A model generated the notes under the pieces. That model searched no databases. It was not told where the DNA came from and saw only the letters and a list, made by a program, of their open reading frames with translations. The translations under genes were made by a program, and so were the position numbers. From assembly GCA_903905325.1 (NCBI GenBank), contig CAIVGA010000054.1, positions 1 to 23,752 on the forward strand: a DNA stretch of 23,752 nucleotides, read 5' to 3'. This document shows, piece after piece, positions 6,101 through 14,062 of the stretch (position 1 is the stretch's first letter; each line of letters starts with the position of its first letter). Source of the stretch: an uncultured bacterium. GTDB lineage: Bacteria > Patescibacteriota > Minisyncoccia > Phycocordibacterales > PALSA-1337.

Positions 6101-8725
6101 CTAGAACCCAAACAACGACTTGAGACCATACCATGCATCTGCTGTCATAGAGTAGATATCAAAGAAAGCTGTAGGACTGATAGTTACAATCGTAGAAGCT
6201 GAGGTCGATCCTCCAGAACCAGTACAGGTGAGTACGTATGTACTGTTGAACATGATGTTTGATATTTTTTCAGTCCCTCCAGCGATATTCTTATATCCCT
6301 TCCAACTTTGGGCCATTGGTCCATTACCAGCAATCGACGCTAGACATTTCGTAGCATTGGTTACGACCCAAGTCAGAGTGGTAGATCCCCTCTTAGTCAC
6401 AGACGCAGGAGATGCTGTAAATGTGATGGTTGGGGCTGGAGTAATAACTGTATTTGTAGATGTTGAAGTGGCTGACGAGGAGGTTGCTACATTTTGAGGT
6501 GGTGTAGATGTGGCTTGTGATGATGTAGATGATTGGATATTGGATTGGTTTGAAGTTGTAGTTGCAACAGTCTGAGATACTATCGACCCAGTAAGAGGAG
6601 TACTAGCAGACTGAACAAACGTGACGGCAGCCTTTAGAGCTGTACTAGTACCGAACCAGTTTGAGACAACGAACGTATACATACTGGAGCTTGCTACTAG
6701 ACCAGGAGATAAGATAGTAGTTATATGCATACCATCAATCGAAGTTAGGTCCTTGATAACAAGTGGCTTACCAGAGCCTGTCACAGGTTTTATTGTCAAT
6801 GTATTGCTCGAGGAAGCATAGCCGTTACCATTTAACAGGAGAAATGTACCAGAAGTACTAGCTGTGGTTGTAGCTTGAGTCCACACAGAATCTATAAGTG
6901 GTTTGACGAAGGATACTACAGAGAAGACTCCGCTAGTAGCTGTTATAGATGTCGTCTTATTTATCTTGGCTACCAACTCTATTTCATAAGTACCGAGTGG
7001 AATATTCTTATTTATAGTGACACCAGCTTTAGACTGTTCTATGAGTGGTGAAGACAACTTTATTGGGGTACCACTCACACCTGTCGTAGGATTGTATGGT
7101 ACAAGACTGATCGTAGTGTTTATACCTGAAGGTGCTGTATCAAAGACACCAGTCCAATCAAGTATATCTATGATACCGCCAATGATCGGACCAACTATCG
7201 GTATAGAATATCCGAGTATAGATATAGCTATACTACTAGTCAACATACTTGCCGCGTTAGTAGCAACTTCGGTAGACACTGTAGCCGCCAATGACCCCAA
7301 AGGATTACTTCCGTGATCGTAAGGATTGACTCCTACACCATATATAGATCTGATCCTTAGACCATCCCATTTCGATAGACCCGTATTACTCCTACCTTTT
7401 ATAAAATTCGTAACCCAAGTAACCTTATGGCTAGTACCACTCATCCATTGATCATTGACTATAGGATTAGTTATGAGTACGAAAGGATCTGGTGCAGCAG
7501 TGATAGTGACTGTCGACGAGCTAGTCGATACAGACATAACCGGATTGACTGAAAATACGTTGAACTTCTTATCCGCCTGACCAGAAGTATTTTTCACATG
7601 GCCAGAAGAACAAAGGCTACTTGTGAGTTTGGTCGTCGTACTTATGACCGTATCATTTATGATGAAACTACTAGGACAAGATATTGTCGCTACCTTTATG
7701 GTGTATGTACCGAGTGGTATATAAGTGAAAGCATCAGAACTAACCTTATTGTCTAAAGTCTCCGATCCGTCTTTACTGAACTCGATAATAGAGGCAATAT
7801 CACCACTATTATAAATACTCGGAAGCATAGAGCCTATAGGTATGTCCGAAGTGGCGATCGAATTAGACGAGGAACCCGCTTGATTAGAAAGAAAAATACG
7901 ATATGCCGTGGTCCTACGAGGTGTTCCTGGTTGTGTTAGATCCGTAAGACTCACACTTAAATCTGTATTTATGATGACATGATATATTGTACTAGTAGCC
8001 TTCTGCCATGTTTCTGCCTTAGTCTGTGAAGTGATATTTACGAAGCTGTTTACCTTGATATAAGAAGTAGTAGCTACAGATCCACCAGGTCCTGTACAAG
8101 ATAAGATAATAGTTGTATCACTTGTCAGTTTGGATAATGTGGTTGTACCATAAGTCATTGCTATTTGATATGCAGACTGCGAGTAAGCATTAGGATTTGA
8201 CAAGGCTGTGTTCTGCCAATCACCAGAGCCTGTACAGTATGTAGCATTGGTAGTAGACCAAACCAAAGTAGCACTACCGCCGATAAAGACTGTGGATGTT
8301 GAAACCGCTAGATTGATAGTTGGCAATGGCTTAGTACTTTTCGAAGCAACAACCGAAAAACTGGCTGCTGTACTAGTGCCATATACATTTTGAATAGCCA
8401 AATTATGGCTACCAGCCTTCAGAGAGGCTGGGATAATCACACTTATACTACTACCGTCTTCTGAAGCAATTCTTCCAGATGATACACCGTCGAACAATAC
8501 AGCGTTGATAGGTGTAAAATTGGAGCCATATACTTCCAACCTGTCACCTACAGATACAGATGCTTGTGATATATTAATTTTTGGAGTGTTCTGTGTACAT
8601 ACAAAGCTCACTGGACACCCTATTGGGGATACTTGTTGAGCACTAGCTGTTATAGGTAAAGCAAAAACAAACGCTAGCGAGAAGACTGCAAACGTAGCAA
8701 CAGACAATGATATAAATTTTTTCAT
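6101..8725 (-). CDS. Large secreted TIG/Ig-like surface protein
   Basis: An 874-aa protein. The signal peptide is residues 1-29 (cleavage after ITASA). An IPT/TIG-like domain follows at ~48-128 (INISQASVSVGDRLEVYGSNF ... LAIQNVYGTSTAASFSV). An Ig-like unit at ~135-225 (TLVWSTTNATYCTGSG ... ILSCTGPGGS) is echoed by a second at ~770-860 (TLTWVVTNATKCLAS ... LTCTGSGGS); each has two Cys that could form a disulfide. The middle part has further beta-rich repeats, a hydrophobic patch at ~495-525 (AISILGYSIPIVGPIIGGII) and a second TIG-like region ~615-705. A Ser/Thr-rich linker precedes the last Ig unit. The C-terminus ends in the aromatic WYGLKSLFGF. It is probably displayed on the cell surface; adhesion is inferred from the domains only. 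Confidence 0.8.
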   Translation of the reverse strand: MKKFISLSVATFAVFSLAFVFALPITASAQQVSPIGCPVSFVCTQNTPKINISQASVSVGDRLEVYGSNFTPINAVLFDGVSSGRIASEDGSSISVIIPASLKAGSHNLAIQNVYGTSTAASFSVVASKSTKPLPTINLAVSTSTVFIGGSATLVWSTTNATYCTGSGDWQNTALSNPNAYSQSAYQIAMTYGTTTLSKLTSDTTIILSCTGPGGSVATTSYIKVNSFVNITSQTKAETWQKATSTIYHVIINTDLSVSLTDLTQPGTPRRTTAYRIFLSNQAGSSSNSIATSDIPIGSMLPSIYNSGDIASIIEFSKDGSETLDNKVSSDAFTYIPLGTYTIKVATISCPSSFIINDTVISTTTKLTSSLCSSGHVKNTSGQADKKFNVFSVNPVMSVSTSSSTVTITAAPDPFVLITNPIVNDQWMSGTSHKVTWVTNFIKGRSNTGLSKWDGLRIRSIYGVGVNPYDHGSNPLGSLAATVSTEVATNAASMLTSSIAISILGYSIPIVGPIIGGIIDILDWTGVFDTAPSGINTTISLVPYNPTTGVSGTPIKLSSPLIEQSKAGVTINKNIPLGTYEIELVAKINKTTSITATSGVFSVVSFVKPLIDSVWTQATTTASTSGTFLLLNGNGYASSSNTLTIKPVTGSGKPLVIKDLTSIDGMHITTILSPGLVASSSMYTFVVSNWFGTSTALKAAVTFVQSASTPLTGSIVSQTVATTTSNQSNIQSSTSSQATSTPPQNVATSSSATSTSTNTVITPAPTITFTASPASVTKRGSTTLTWVVTNATKCLASIAGNGPMAQSWKGYKNIAGGTEKISNIMFNSTYVLTCTGSGGSTSASTIVTISPTAFFDIYSMTADAWYGLKSLFGF

Positions 8726-8731
8726 TTTATT

Positions 8732-8761
8732 TATGTAACTAATAATTTTTTATAAAAACAA
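8732..8761 (-). promoter_or_regulatory. Candidate leaderless promoter of the 874-aa gene
   Basis: Minus strand: TTGTTT (8761-8756), 18-bp spacer, TACATA (8737-8732), six bases to ATG at 8725. The hexamers are weaker than at other promoters here, but the spacing to the ATG matches the leaderless pattern. Confidence 0.4.
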
Positions 8762-8784
8762 CAGTACGACAACGACACAACTAG

Positions 8785-8892
8785 AGAATACTACTGTGTA
8801 TTCTATCACCCCCCCCTCTTTAACAAAACTAAAATTTTGCATTTGTGAGACATATTTTTATGCGCCCATAAAAGAGAAGAGGCACGCCTCTT
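8785..8892. promoter_or_regulatory. Inverted repeats and C8 run in the divergent intergenic region
   Basis: AGAATAC (8785-8791) pairs with GTATTCT (8798-8804). A run of eight C follows at 8809-8816. AAGAGGC (8877-8883) pairs with GCCTCTT (8886-8892), and on the minus strand this stem is followed by CTCTTTTA, terminator-like. These lie between the surface-protein gene (minus) and the pilin-like gene (plus). Confidence 0.35.
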
Positions 8893-8963
8893 TACAGAGA
8901 CGCGCCGGGTAGTGGTGATATTGTAGCGCACTAATAAAAATACGCTAGTAGAAGTTATCCATA

Positions 8964-9003
8964 AATCAATTACCTCGTGGGCTCTGCCCCGAGGTAATTG
9001 ATT
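8964..9003 (+). promoter_or_regulatory. Strong hairpin directly before the pilin-like gene
   Basis: AATCAATTACCTCG (8964-8977) pairs perfectly with CGAGGTAATTGATT (8990-9003). Inside, GGGC pairs with GCCC around a TCT loop with one bulged T, giving 18 base pairs in 40 nt. It ends eight bases before the ATG at 9012 and has no T run, so a leader structure or protein site is more likely than a terminator. Confidence 0.6.
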
Positions 9004-9011
9004 CTTGCCAT

Positions 9012-10016
9012 ATGAAAAACTCACAAAAAGGTTTTATTATCCCACTATTAATCGTAGTGGCAGTTTTAGTTTTGGGAGGAGGAGTATATTATTACTCACA
9101 AAAAAGTAAGTCTAATGACAGTGTGAACAACACTTTAGTTACTTCTGATAATGTTACCTCGACGAACACTACTGTTGTGGGGCAAACAAAAAAATATACT
9201 GATCCGTCAGGTCTTTTTACTCTCACATATCCAGATAATTGGGGAATAGAAATAAATGAAAATACAGTTAGACAAGCATATGCACTTAAGTTTTTTGACA
9301 AAACAAGTCTAAAAAGTTCCCCACAAACTATAAACCCGCCAGCTGGATCGGGAGGTTTGGCGAATCCGTTGAAATCGGAGGCAACATACAACAACACTTT
9401 GTACATTGGCTTAAATAATACACCAAATGCATTGGCAGATACTCAAAAACAGTTGGCATACCTTGCTCAAATACAAAATAGTGAGTATACAAAAGAAGAT
9501 ATTGTAGTATCAGCTCAAAAGGGTTTCAAGATATCGTACAACCAAGGGAGCACTAAATCTGTACAGTATTTTATTCCTCTCACTACTAGTACAGGTGGAT
9601 TATTTTATATCACAGCGATTTCTTTGGACAATTCCTCAGGTTGGTTTGATGCCGTATCATCTGTGGTGCAGTCTATAACAATTGATGTCACTAAATCGAA
9701 CCAGTTCAGCCAACAAGAAAAAGATATAAACAAAAATTCACAGGTCAAGATAATAGTTTCTAATCTGCGTGTATTTGCAAATGGTTATTTTTCAGAACAC
9801 CCCGATTATACTGGTCTCTGTCAAGCGGCGGTAACTACAGTGTGGCATAGGATGTATAACGATGCTTTGGGAAAGTCAGGAAATGTTAAATGTACTGACG
9901 GCAGGACATACGCCGTATCTGCACAACTATCTGGTGGAAACTACTACTGCGTAGATAGTACTGGGTACGCAGGCGAAACATCGGCTCCTCATTCTATGGA
10001 CTTCTGTACGAAATAA
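9012..10016 (+). CDS. Pilin-like N-terminus with PsbP-like and Cys-rich C-terminal region
   Basis: A 334-aa protein. It begins MKNSQKGFIIPLLIVVAVLV, a K-G-F-I-I-P motif and hydrophobic helix reminiscent of type IV pilin-like proteins, though the classic G-F-T-L-x-E signature is not complete and processing is uncertain. Residues ~55-225 (KYTDPSGLFTLTYPDNW ...) resemble PsbP-like domains. Residues ~240-334 look like the globular end of CPR pseudopilins: ANGYFSEHPDYTGLCQ, then DGRTYAVSAQLSGGNYYCVD and a terminal Cys, four Cys in all. It is probably exported or membrane-anchored. The gene is followed after four bases by the membrane-protein gene at 10021, so the two form an operon. Confidence 0.65.
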   Translation: MKNSQKGFIIPLLIVVAVLVLGGGVYYYSQKSKSNDSVNNTLVTSDNVTSTNTTVVGQTKKYTDPSGLFTLTYPDNWGIEINENTVRQAYALKFFDKTSLKSSPQTINPPAGSGGLANPLKSEATYNNTLYIGLNNTPNALADTQKQLAYLAQIQNSEYTKEDIVVSAQKGFKISYNQGSTKSVQYFIPLTTSTGGLFYITAISLDNSSGWFDAVSSVVQSITIDVTKSNQFSQQEKDINKNSQVKIIVSNLRVFANGYFSEHPDYTGLCQAAVTTVWHRMYNDALGKSGNVKCTDGRTYAVSAQLSGGNYYCVDSTGYAGETSAPHSMDFCTK

Positions 10017-10020
10017 TACA

Positions 10021-10863
10021 ATGGAACCAGACATTAGTACTAATGAAAAATTGACAAGAGTATTTTTACTAATAAGCTCTGGCCTTCTGATATTATTTTC
10101 ATGCATACCATTTTTGTCTGGGCCGCCAATTTTGAGATCGTACGCAAGCACTGATCAGTTATTCCAAAATGGTTTATATGCGACGTTAGTATATAGCGTG
10201 TACATAATGATCTTGGTTGGCACTATTTTAATTATAAATTTTTCAGCAAAAGCGTGGAGGGCTCGATCAATTAATGTAATTTTGGGTTCAGCACTTATGG
10301 CTGGGTTTATTACATTTTTCGTGACTATTTTTTCTGTACACTTCATTTCCACACTCATCACGATTCCTGGAGGAATAGATATACGCTTTAGTGATTTTGA
10401 GCCTTTAAGCTTTTTAGTTGGATCATCTTTCCTGTCTACTGTAATGACGTTTATTTTACTAGCCGTTGATGGCGTAGTTAAAACGGCAAAATATTTGGTG
10501 ATATTGTTATTGGTGGCGGCTGTAATCTGTTTCGCTGGTCTCAAAAGGATAAACCAGAAGTCAATTGTTCTGGAGTCGCAGTATGTATTAGAACAGTGTG
10601 TAACTTTAGCTAGAGGTACAGTTGAAAGGTCTGGTTTGACCTCAATCGGCACAGAGCTTCTTACGCTAGGTAAACCTGTAGAAGAGACCAAGAAGCAAGA
10701 TATCCTCACTACCTTCGGACGGCGTTGCAGGCAGATATCTCCAGAGGCATTCGATTTGTTTAGCTATCGTCTTTCCGCTTTAAGCTTATCAAGAGGGTCA
10801 GATTTTGGATCCAGCATTCAAATAGAAAGAGATAATTTTATAAAAACTATAAACTCATTATAA
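10021..10863 (+). CDS. Multi-pass membrane protein, unknown function
   Basis: A 280-aa protein with about four hydrophobic segments (~14-34, ~53-75, ~87-113, and ~125-177, which may be two helices) and a soluble C-terminal tail of ~95 residues from the R-I-N-Q-K motif onward, containing two Cys and a basic GRRCRQ motif. No family is recognised. It begins four bases after the pilin-like gene and is likely co-transcribed with it. Its 3' end lies 20 bp before the right copy of the inverted repeat. Confidence 0.65.
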   Translation: MEPDISTNEKLTRVFLLISSGLLILFSCIPFLSGPPILRSYASTDQLFQNGLYATLVYSVYIMILVGTILIINFSAKAWRARSINVILGSALMAGFITFFVTIFSVHFISTLITIPGGIDIRFSDFEPLSFLVGSSFLSTVMTFILLAVDGVVKTAKYLVILLLVAAVICFAGLKRINQKSIVLESQYVLEQCVTLARGTVERSGLTSIGTELLTLGKPVEETKKQDILTTFGRRCRQISPEAFDLFSYRLSALSLSRGSDFGSSIQIERDNFIKTINSL

Positions 10864-10883
10864 ATTTAGCAATTTTGCCTCCA

Positions 10884-11002
10884 ACCCCGCCCCAAAAAAT
10901 CGGCAACCATCGCCAGCAAAAACAATAGCGAGGGCGAACGGAGTCCTTCCCCCACACCCCCAGTCCTCCGTTCGCCCTCACCTCATTTTTCCGGATTTTC
11001 CG
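10884..11002. repeat. Right copy of 119-bp perfect inverted repeat
   Basis: Exact reverse complement of 1-119. The internal 14-bp stem lies at 10930-10943 and 10966-10979. In this orientation the stem is followed by ACCTCATTTTT, so it could terminate transcription from the 9012-10863 operon. As with the left copy, it stands just outside an outward-running gene. Confidence 0.9.
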
Positions 11003-11008
11003 AGAACC

Positions 11009-11085
11009 AAGTTCGAACTTTAAGTAAAAACTGCCGCAGTTGACAACCTGTTAGTAACATGACCCGGTTAGTAGAGATAACGGGG
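11009..11085. repeat. Cluster of three short palindromes next to the right repeat
   Basis: AAGTTCGAACTT (11009-11020) is a perfect 12-bp palindrome. AACTGCCGCAGTT (11029-11041) is perfect around a single C. CCCGGTTA (11063-11070) pairs with TAACGGGG (11078-11085) with one mismatch. There is no gene between 11003 and 11223. Confidence 0.5.
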
Positions 11086-11174
11086 CGACCCATATACCTT
11101 GAATTTAGGTGTATTGTGGTGTCATGATTTATCTTCTTGTAAAAGTAATGCGGAAACAGTTTAAGATGATGCTT

Positions 11175-11210
11175 AAAAAAACAGCGCTACCCTGCTTGCG
11201 GTAGCGCTGT
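11175..11210 (-). terminator. Intrinsic terminator of the 124-aa lipoprotein gene
   Basis: ACAGCGCTACC (11181-11191) pairs perfectly with GGTAGCGCTGT (11200-11210). On the minus strand it is followed by six T (A11175-11180). It lies just past the stop at 11224. Confidence 0.9.
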
Positions 11211-11223
11211 TGAGACGGAAGGA

Positions 11224-11598
11224 TTACTGGCGTTGATCTTTTTTGTCGTGTCTATTATTACCGCGATTGTTTTCACGTCCACGCATCGCATGTTGGCGAT
11301 ATCCGGGATTGTGTCGCTCCCATTCGTGGAACCGGCCCAAACGCTCATCGTCGCAAACGATCCAGACATTGCCTGGGCCGAGGTACATGTATCGATCACC
11401 ATACCAGCCAATGTACTCACCGTTAACCAGGATATACGCCTCTGGAGCCAAGACGGCTGGTGCCACCTCCACCACCGGTGCCGGTTGTACATAAATCGCC
11501 GGTGCCGGGATAACCGATCTTCCGTCCGGCATGACGCAGCCGGCCATATTTACCAACACTGCTACTGCGAACACACCTATCAATAGTTTTGCTCTCAT
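11224..11598 (-). CDS. Predicted lipoprotein with aromatic motif repeats
   Basis: A 124-aa protein. MRAKLLIGVFAVAVLVNMAG-C is a lipoprotein signal peptide with lipobox NMAGC (Cys21). The mature part has a Pro/Ala/Val-rich stretch (~29-52), a Tyr/Trp/Gly-rich section (~53-82: NGEYIGWYGDRYMYLGPGNVW) and a His/Arg/Asn-rich basic tail. Short YxxWYG-type lipoproteins are common in proteobacterial envelopes, but I cannot name the family. The start is supported by AAAGGA nine bases upstream. GC content is higher than in the adjacent efflux operon, and the gene has a full leader and terminator, suggesting transfer from a different background. Confidence 0.7.
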   Translation of the reverse strand: MRAKLLIGVFAVAVLVNMAGCVMPDGRSVIPAPAIYVQPAPVVEVAPAVLAPEAYILVNGEYIGWYGDRYMYLGPGNVWIVCDDERLGRFHEWERHNPGYRQHAMRGRENNRGNNRHDKKDQRQ

Positions 11599-11622
11599 CG
11601 TATCGGTCCTTTCTTTTGATCA

Positions 11623-11688
11623 CTGGAATATTTCCAGCAATGTTTCTATTTCTACATTTAGCCTACTATGTGAGTCTAAGGAATGCAA
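11623..11688 (-). promoter_or_regulatory. Promoter and leader palindrome of the 124-aa lipoprotein
   Basis: Minus strand: TTGCAT (11688-11683), 17-bp spacer, TAGGCT (11665-11660). In the leader CTGGAA (11623-11628) and TTCCAG (11632-11637) form a 6-3-6 palindrome between transcription start and the ribosome-binding site. It could be an operator or a hairpin. Confidence 0.45.
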
Positions 11689-11784
11689 CAAGTTTTTAAG
11701 CCATATGATTGAGCGGCGACCCACTTAGTTCGAATCGCTTAACCCCCGCCGTAGTTTTTCTTTTTATTATTAACCAATAATTTG

Positions 11785-11793
11785 TGTTAATAT
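11785..11793 (+). promoter_or_regulatory. Extended -10 promoter of the efflux operon
   Basis: TGTTAATAT: a TG extension plus TAATAT, ending six bases before ATG 11800. The mRNA is predicted leaderless. No convincing -35 is seen. Confidence 0.5.
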
Positions 11794-11799
11794 ATTCTT

Positions 11800-13320
11800 A
11801 TGCTTAAAAAAATACTAGAACATAAGGTTACTTTTACAATAGCGATTATTGTATTTATTATCGTAGTGGTCGGTGCGTCATATTTCTTGTTCAGCCCACA
11901 AAAACAGGTGTTTACTAACGCCGTGGCTAAGGTAATGACTATTCATCAAGTTATATCTGCTGATGGAAAAGTTGACTCTGATCAACATGTTTCTCTATCT
12001 TTTCCAAAAGGAGGACGTGTGGCTTCAGTTAATGTCAAAGTGGGAGATCCTGTTAGTGCCGGTGATATCCTTGTTGCTTTGGATTCTAGTCAACTCAACG
12101 CGGCCTTATCTGGCGCCAAAGCCGACGAACTTTCGGCCAAGGCCAATCTCGCCGCTTTGGAGAAAGGTGCTACCACACAAACATTAGCCGTTTACAAACA
12201 AAATATTTCTACAGCCAAGCTCTCTCTTTCAACAGCTGTTCGCGATGTTTATTTGAAGACGCAAGATGCCCTCTTAAATAAGATCAATTCTCTTTTTGAT
12301 AACAATACAAGTACTAATCCTACATTTGTTGTTTCAACGCAATCATTTTCTGTTGCACATGATCTAAATCTTGCTCGTGCGGCTATGTCTGATCATATGA
12401 CCAATTGGAATTCTTCTATTCAGTCTGATCCGATATCAGATCAAAGTCTTTCAGAGACGACCAAGGATTTGGTTGCGGCCAAAACATTTTTTGATTCTCT
12501 TTCGGCAGTTGTAAATAATCTTAGTGCTGGCAGTTCTGGCTTGCCACAGAGTGCTATTGACGCTTTCATTGCGACAACAAATAGTGCTGATTTGGAAGTC
12601 AATGCTGCTCAGACAGAATTTAATACTGCTTTGCAGGCATACAAAACGGCTACGGATCAGACGGCTGTTATTCAAGCATCAAGTACGCCAGAAGCAACGG
12701 AAATTGCACAAGCTAATATTGCCAAAACTGAAGCCAATGTTGCTTCTATTCAAAGCCAAATTAATGATACTATGCTTGTGGCACCTTTCAATGGTGTTGT
12801 TGCTAGTATAAATCCGAAAATTGGAGAGAATTTTCCTGCTAGTACAGTTGCGGCAGATATAATAAGTCCAGGGGCGTTCAAGATAGATATCATGGTTCCA
12901 GAAAATCAGGTTTCTGCAATTTCAGTAGGTGACCAAGCGGATATTGTTTTTGGTGCTTATGGTACTGATCTAATGGCGACTGGTACAGTTTCCTCGATCG
13001 ATCTTTCCGAAACAATTGTGAACGGTGTCGGTGCTTACAAAACTACAATATATTTGAATAGTGGAGATCCACGTATTCGTACGGGAATGAATGCAAATGT
13101 TACGGTAAATGGTGCTTCAGTTAACAATGTTGTAGCTATACCATCGAGTGCGATTGTTACAAAGTCTGACGGATTCTACGTTTTGGTTATGTCGCTGACG
13201 AGTTCCACGAGTGGCGGTTCTTATGTAGAGCGCAAAATCGTTACTGGTATTTCAGATGGTCAGTGGACAGAAATAAAATCTGGTATTAAAGCAGGGGAAG
13301 TAGTTGCAACTTTTAATTAA
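11800..13320 (+). CDS. HlyD/MFP-family efflux adaptor subunit
   Basis: A 506-aa protein. Membrane anchor at residues ~11-33. Then a first beta/lipoyl half (SADGKVDSDQHVSLSFPKGG, GRVASVNVKVGDPVSAGDIL at ~70-90), a long Ala-rich helical hairpin (~100-320), the second lipoyl half (MLVAPFNGVVASINPKIGEN), and beta-barrel and membrane-proximal domains (VPENQVSAISVGDQADIVFG; RTGMNANVTV) with a terminal GISDGQWTEIKSGIKAGEVV strand region. This is the layout of periplasmic adaptor proteins; in a cell thought to lack an outer membrane it would work outside the cytoplasmic membrane. First gene of an operon with a second adaptor (13328) and an MFS transporter (14062). Confidence 0.85.
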   Translation: MLKKILEHKVTFTIAIIVFIIVVVGASYFLFSPQKQVFTNAVAKVMTIHQVISADGKVDSDQHVSLSFPKGGRVASVNVKVGDPVSAGDILVALDSSQLNAALSGAKADELSAKANLAALEKGATTQTLAVYKQNISTAKLSLSTAVRDVYLKTQDALLNKINSLFDNNTSTNPTFVVSTQSFSVAHDLNLARAAMSDHMTNWNSSIQSDPISDQSLSETTKDLVAAKTFFDSLSAVVNNLSAGSSGLPQSAIDAFIATTNSADLEVNAAQTEFNTALQAYKTATDQTAVIQASSTPEATEIAQANIAKTEANVASIQSQINDTMLVAPFNGVVASINPKIGENFPASTVAADIISPGAFKIDIMVPENQVSAISVGDQADIVFGAYGTDLMATGTVSSIDLSETIVNGVGAYKTTIYLNSGDPRIRTGMNANVTVNGASVNNVVAIPSSAIVTKSDGFYVLVMSLTSSTSGGSYVERKIVTGISDGQWTEIKSGIKAGEVVATFN

Positions 13321-13327
13321 TAATTAT

Positions 13328-14062
13328 ATGGACAATAAACAGAATAAAATTGAACAAGAACTACGAGCAGTAAAAAGTGAATTAGCACGTGATGAAAAGA
13401 AGATTGCTTCTGATGAAGCTAGAATCATTAAGGATGAAAAAGAGATCAAAAAAATGAAACTTTCTATGCGTGGTCTTATGACCCTTGTTCTCATTATTGT
13501 TGCTATTGGAGGTGCCATTTTAGCCTATCTTGTCTATGAGAATCGTAGTGTATATATAGAAAAGTCTGACGTTGAGGCACCAGCAATAAGTCTCTCATCG
13601 ACAGCACCTGGTACACTCAATGAAATGTTGGTTCAAGCAGGGGACACAGTTTCCGCAAACCAAGTTGTAGCTCGTGTCGGAGATCAATTAATCAAAACAA
13701 AGATCGCTGGTGTCGTAACAAAAGCTGATTCTACGGTTGGTCAGTCATATGCGGCCGGCCAGACAGTTGTGGCGATGATAGACCCTACACAATTGCATGT
13801 CGTAGGTCACCTTGATGAAAATAAGGGTCTCGATCGTGTTCGTGTTGGTCAATACGTTACATTTACTGCTGATGCTTTTGGTTCAAAACAATACACTGGT
13901 ATAGTTGATGAGATCAGCCCAGAGGCTCGTTCTGGTGATATTGTATTTACAATTTCTGATGCACGTCAAGAACAAGTTTTCGATGTTAAGGTGCGTTTTG
14001 ATACGACATTATATCCAGAACTCAAAAACGGAATGTCGGCGAGAATTTGGGTAACAATATAA
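13328..14062 (+). CDS. Second, EmrA-like HlyD-type adaptor
   Basis: A 244-aa protein. A charged coiled-coil-like N-terminus (residues 1-42; EQELRAVKSELARDEKK), a membrane segment at ~45-66 (GLMTLVLIIVAIGGAILAYL), then a lipoyl domain without the long helical hairpin (APGTLNEMLVQAGDTVSANQ; KIAGVVTKADSTVGQSYAAG) and a beta-barrel (VVGHLDENKGLDRVRVGQYV; LKNGMSARIWV). The start is taken at ATG 13328, after the stop of the first adaptor; an in-frame ATG at 13304 would overlap it. Its stop shares a base with the MFS start (TAATG). Short adaptors of this type usually pair with a DHA2 pump, as here. The cytosolic coiled coil is unusual. Confidence 0.8.
   Translation: MDNKQNKIEQELRAVKSELARDEKKIASDEARIIKDEKEIKKMKLSMRGLMTLVLIIVAIGGAILAYLVYENRSVYIEKSDVEAPAISLSSTAPGTLNEMLVQAGDTVSANQVVARVGDQLIKTKIAGVVTKADSTVGQSYAAGQTVVAMIDPTQLHVVGHLDENKGLDRVRVGQYVTFTADAFGSKQYTGIVDEISPEARSGDIVFTISDARQEQVFDVKVRFDTTLYPELKNGMSARIWVTI

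Noticed and set aside
11187..11623. Several overlapping ORFs on both strands around the lipoprotein
   Set aside because: GC-rich shadow frames; only the frame at 11224-11598 has a lipobox signal peptide and a Shine-Dalgarno sequence.
11713..11770. TTCGAATC-containing stretch resembling a tRNA T-arm, and a CGGCG/CGCCG stem followed by T runs
   Set aside because: No acceptor or anticodon stems can be formed and the loop of the stem is ~28 nt; neither a tRNA nor a convincing terminator.
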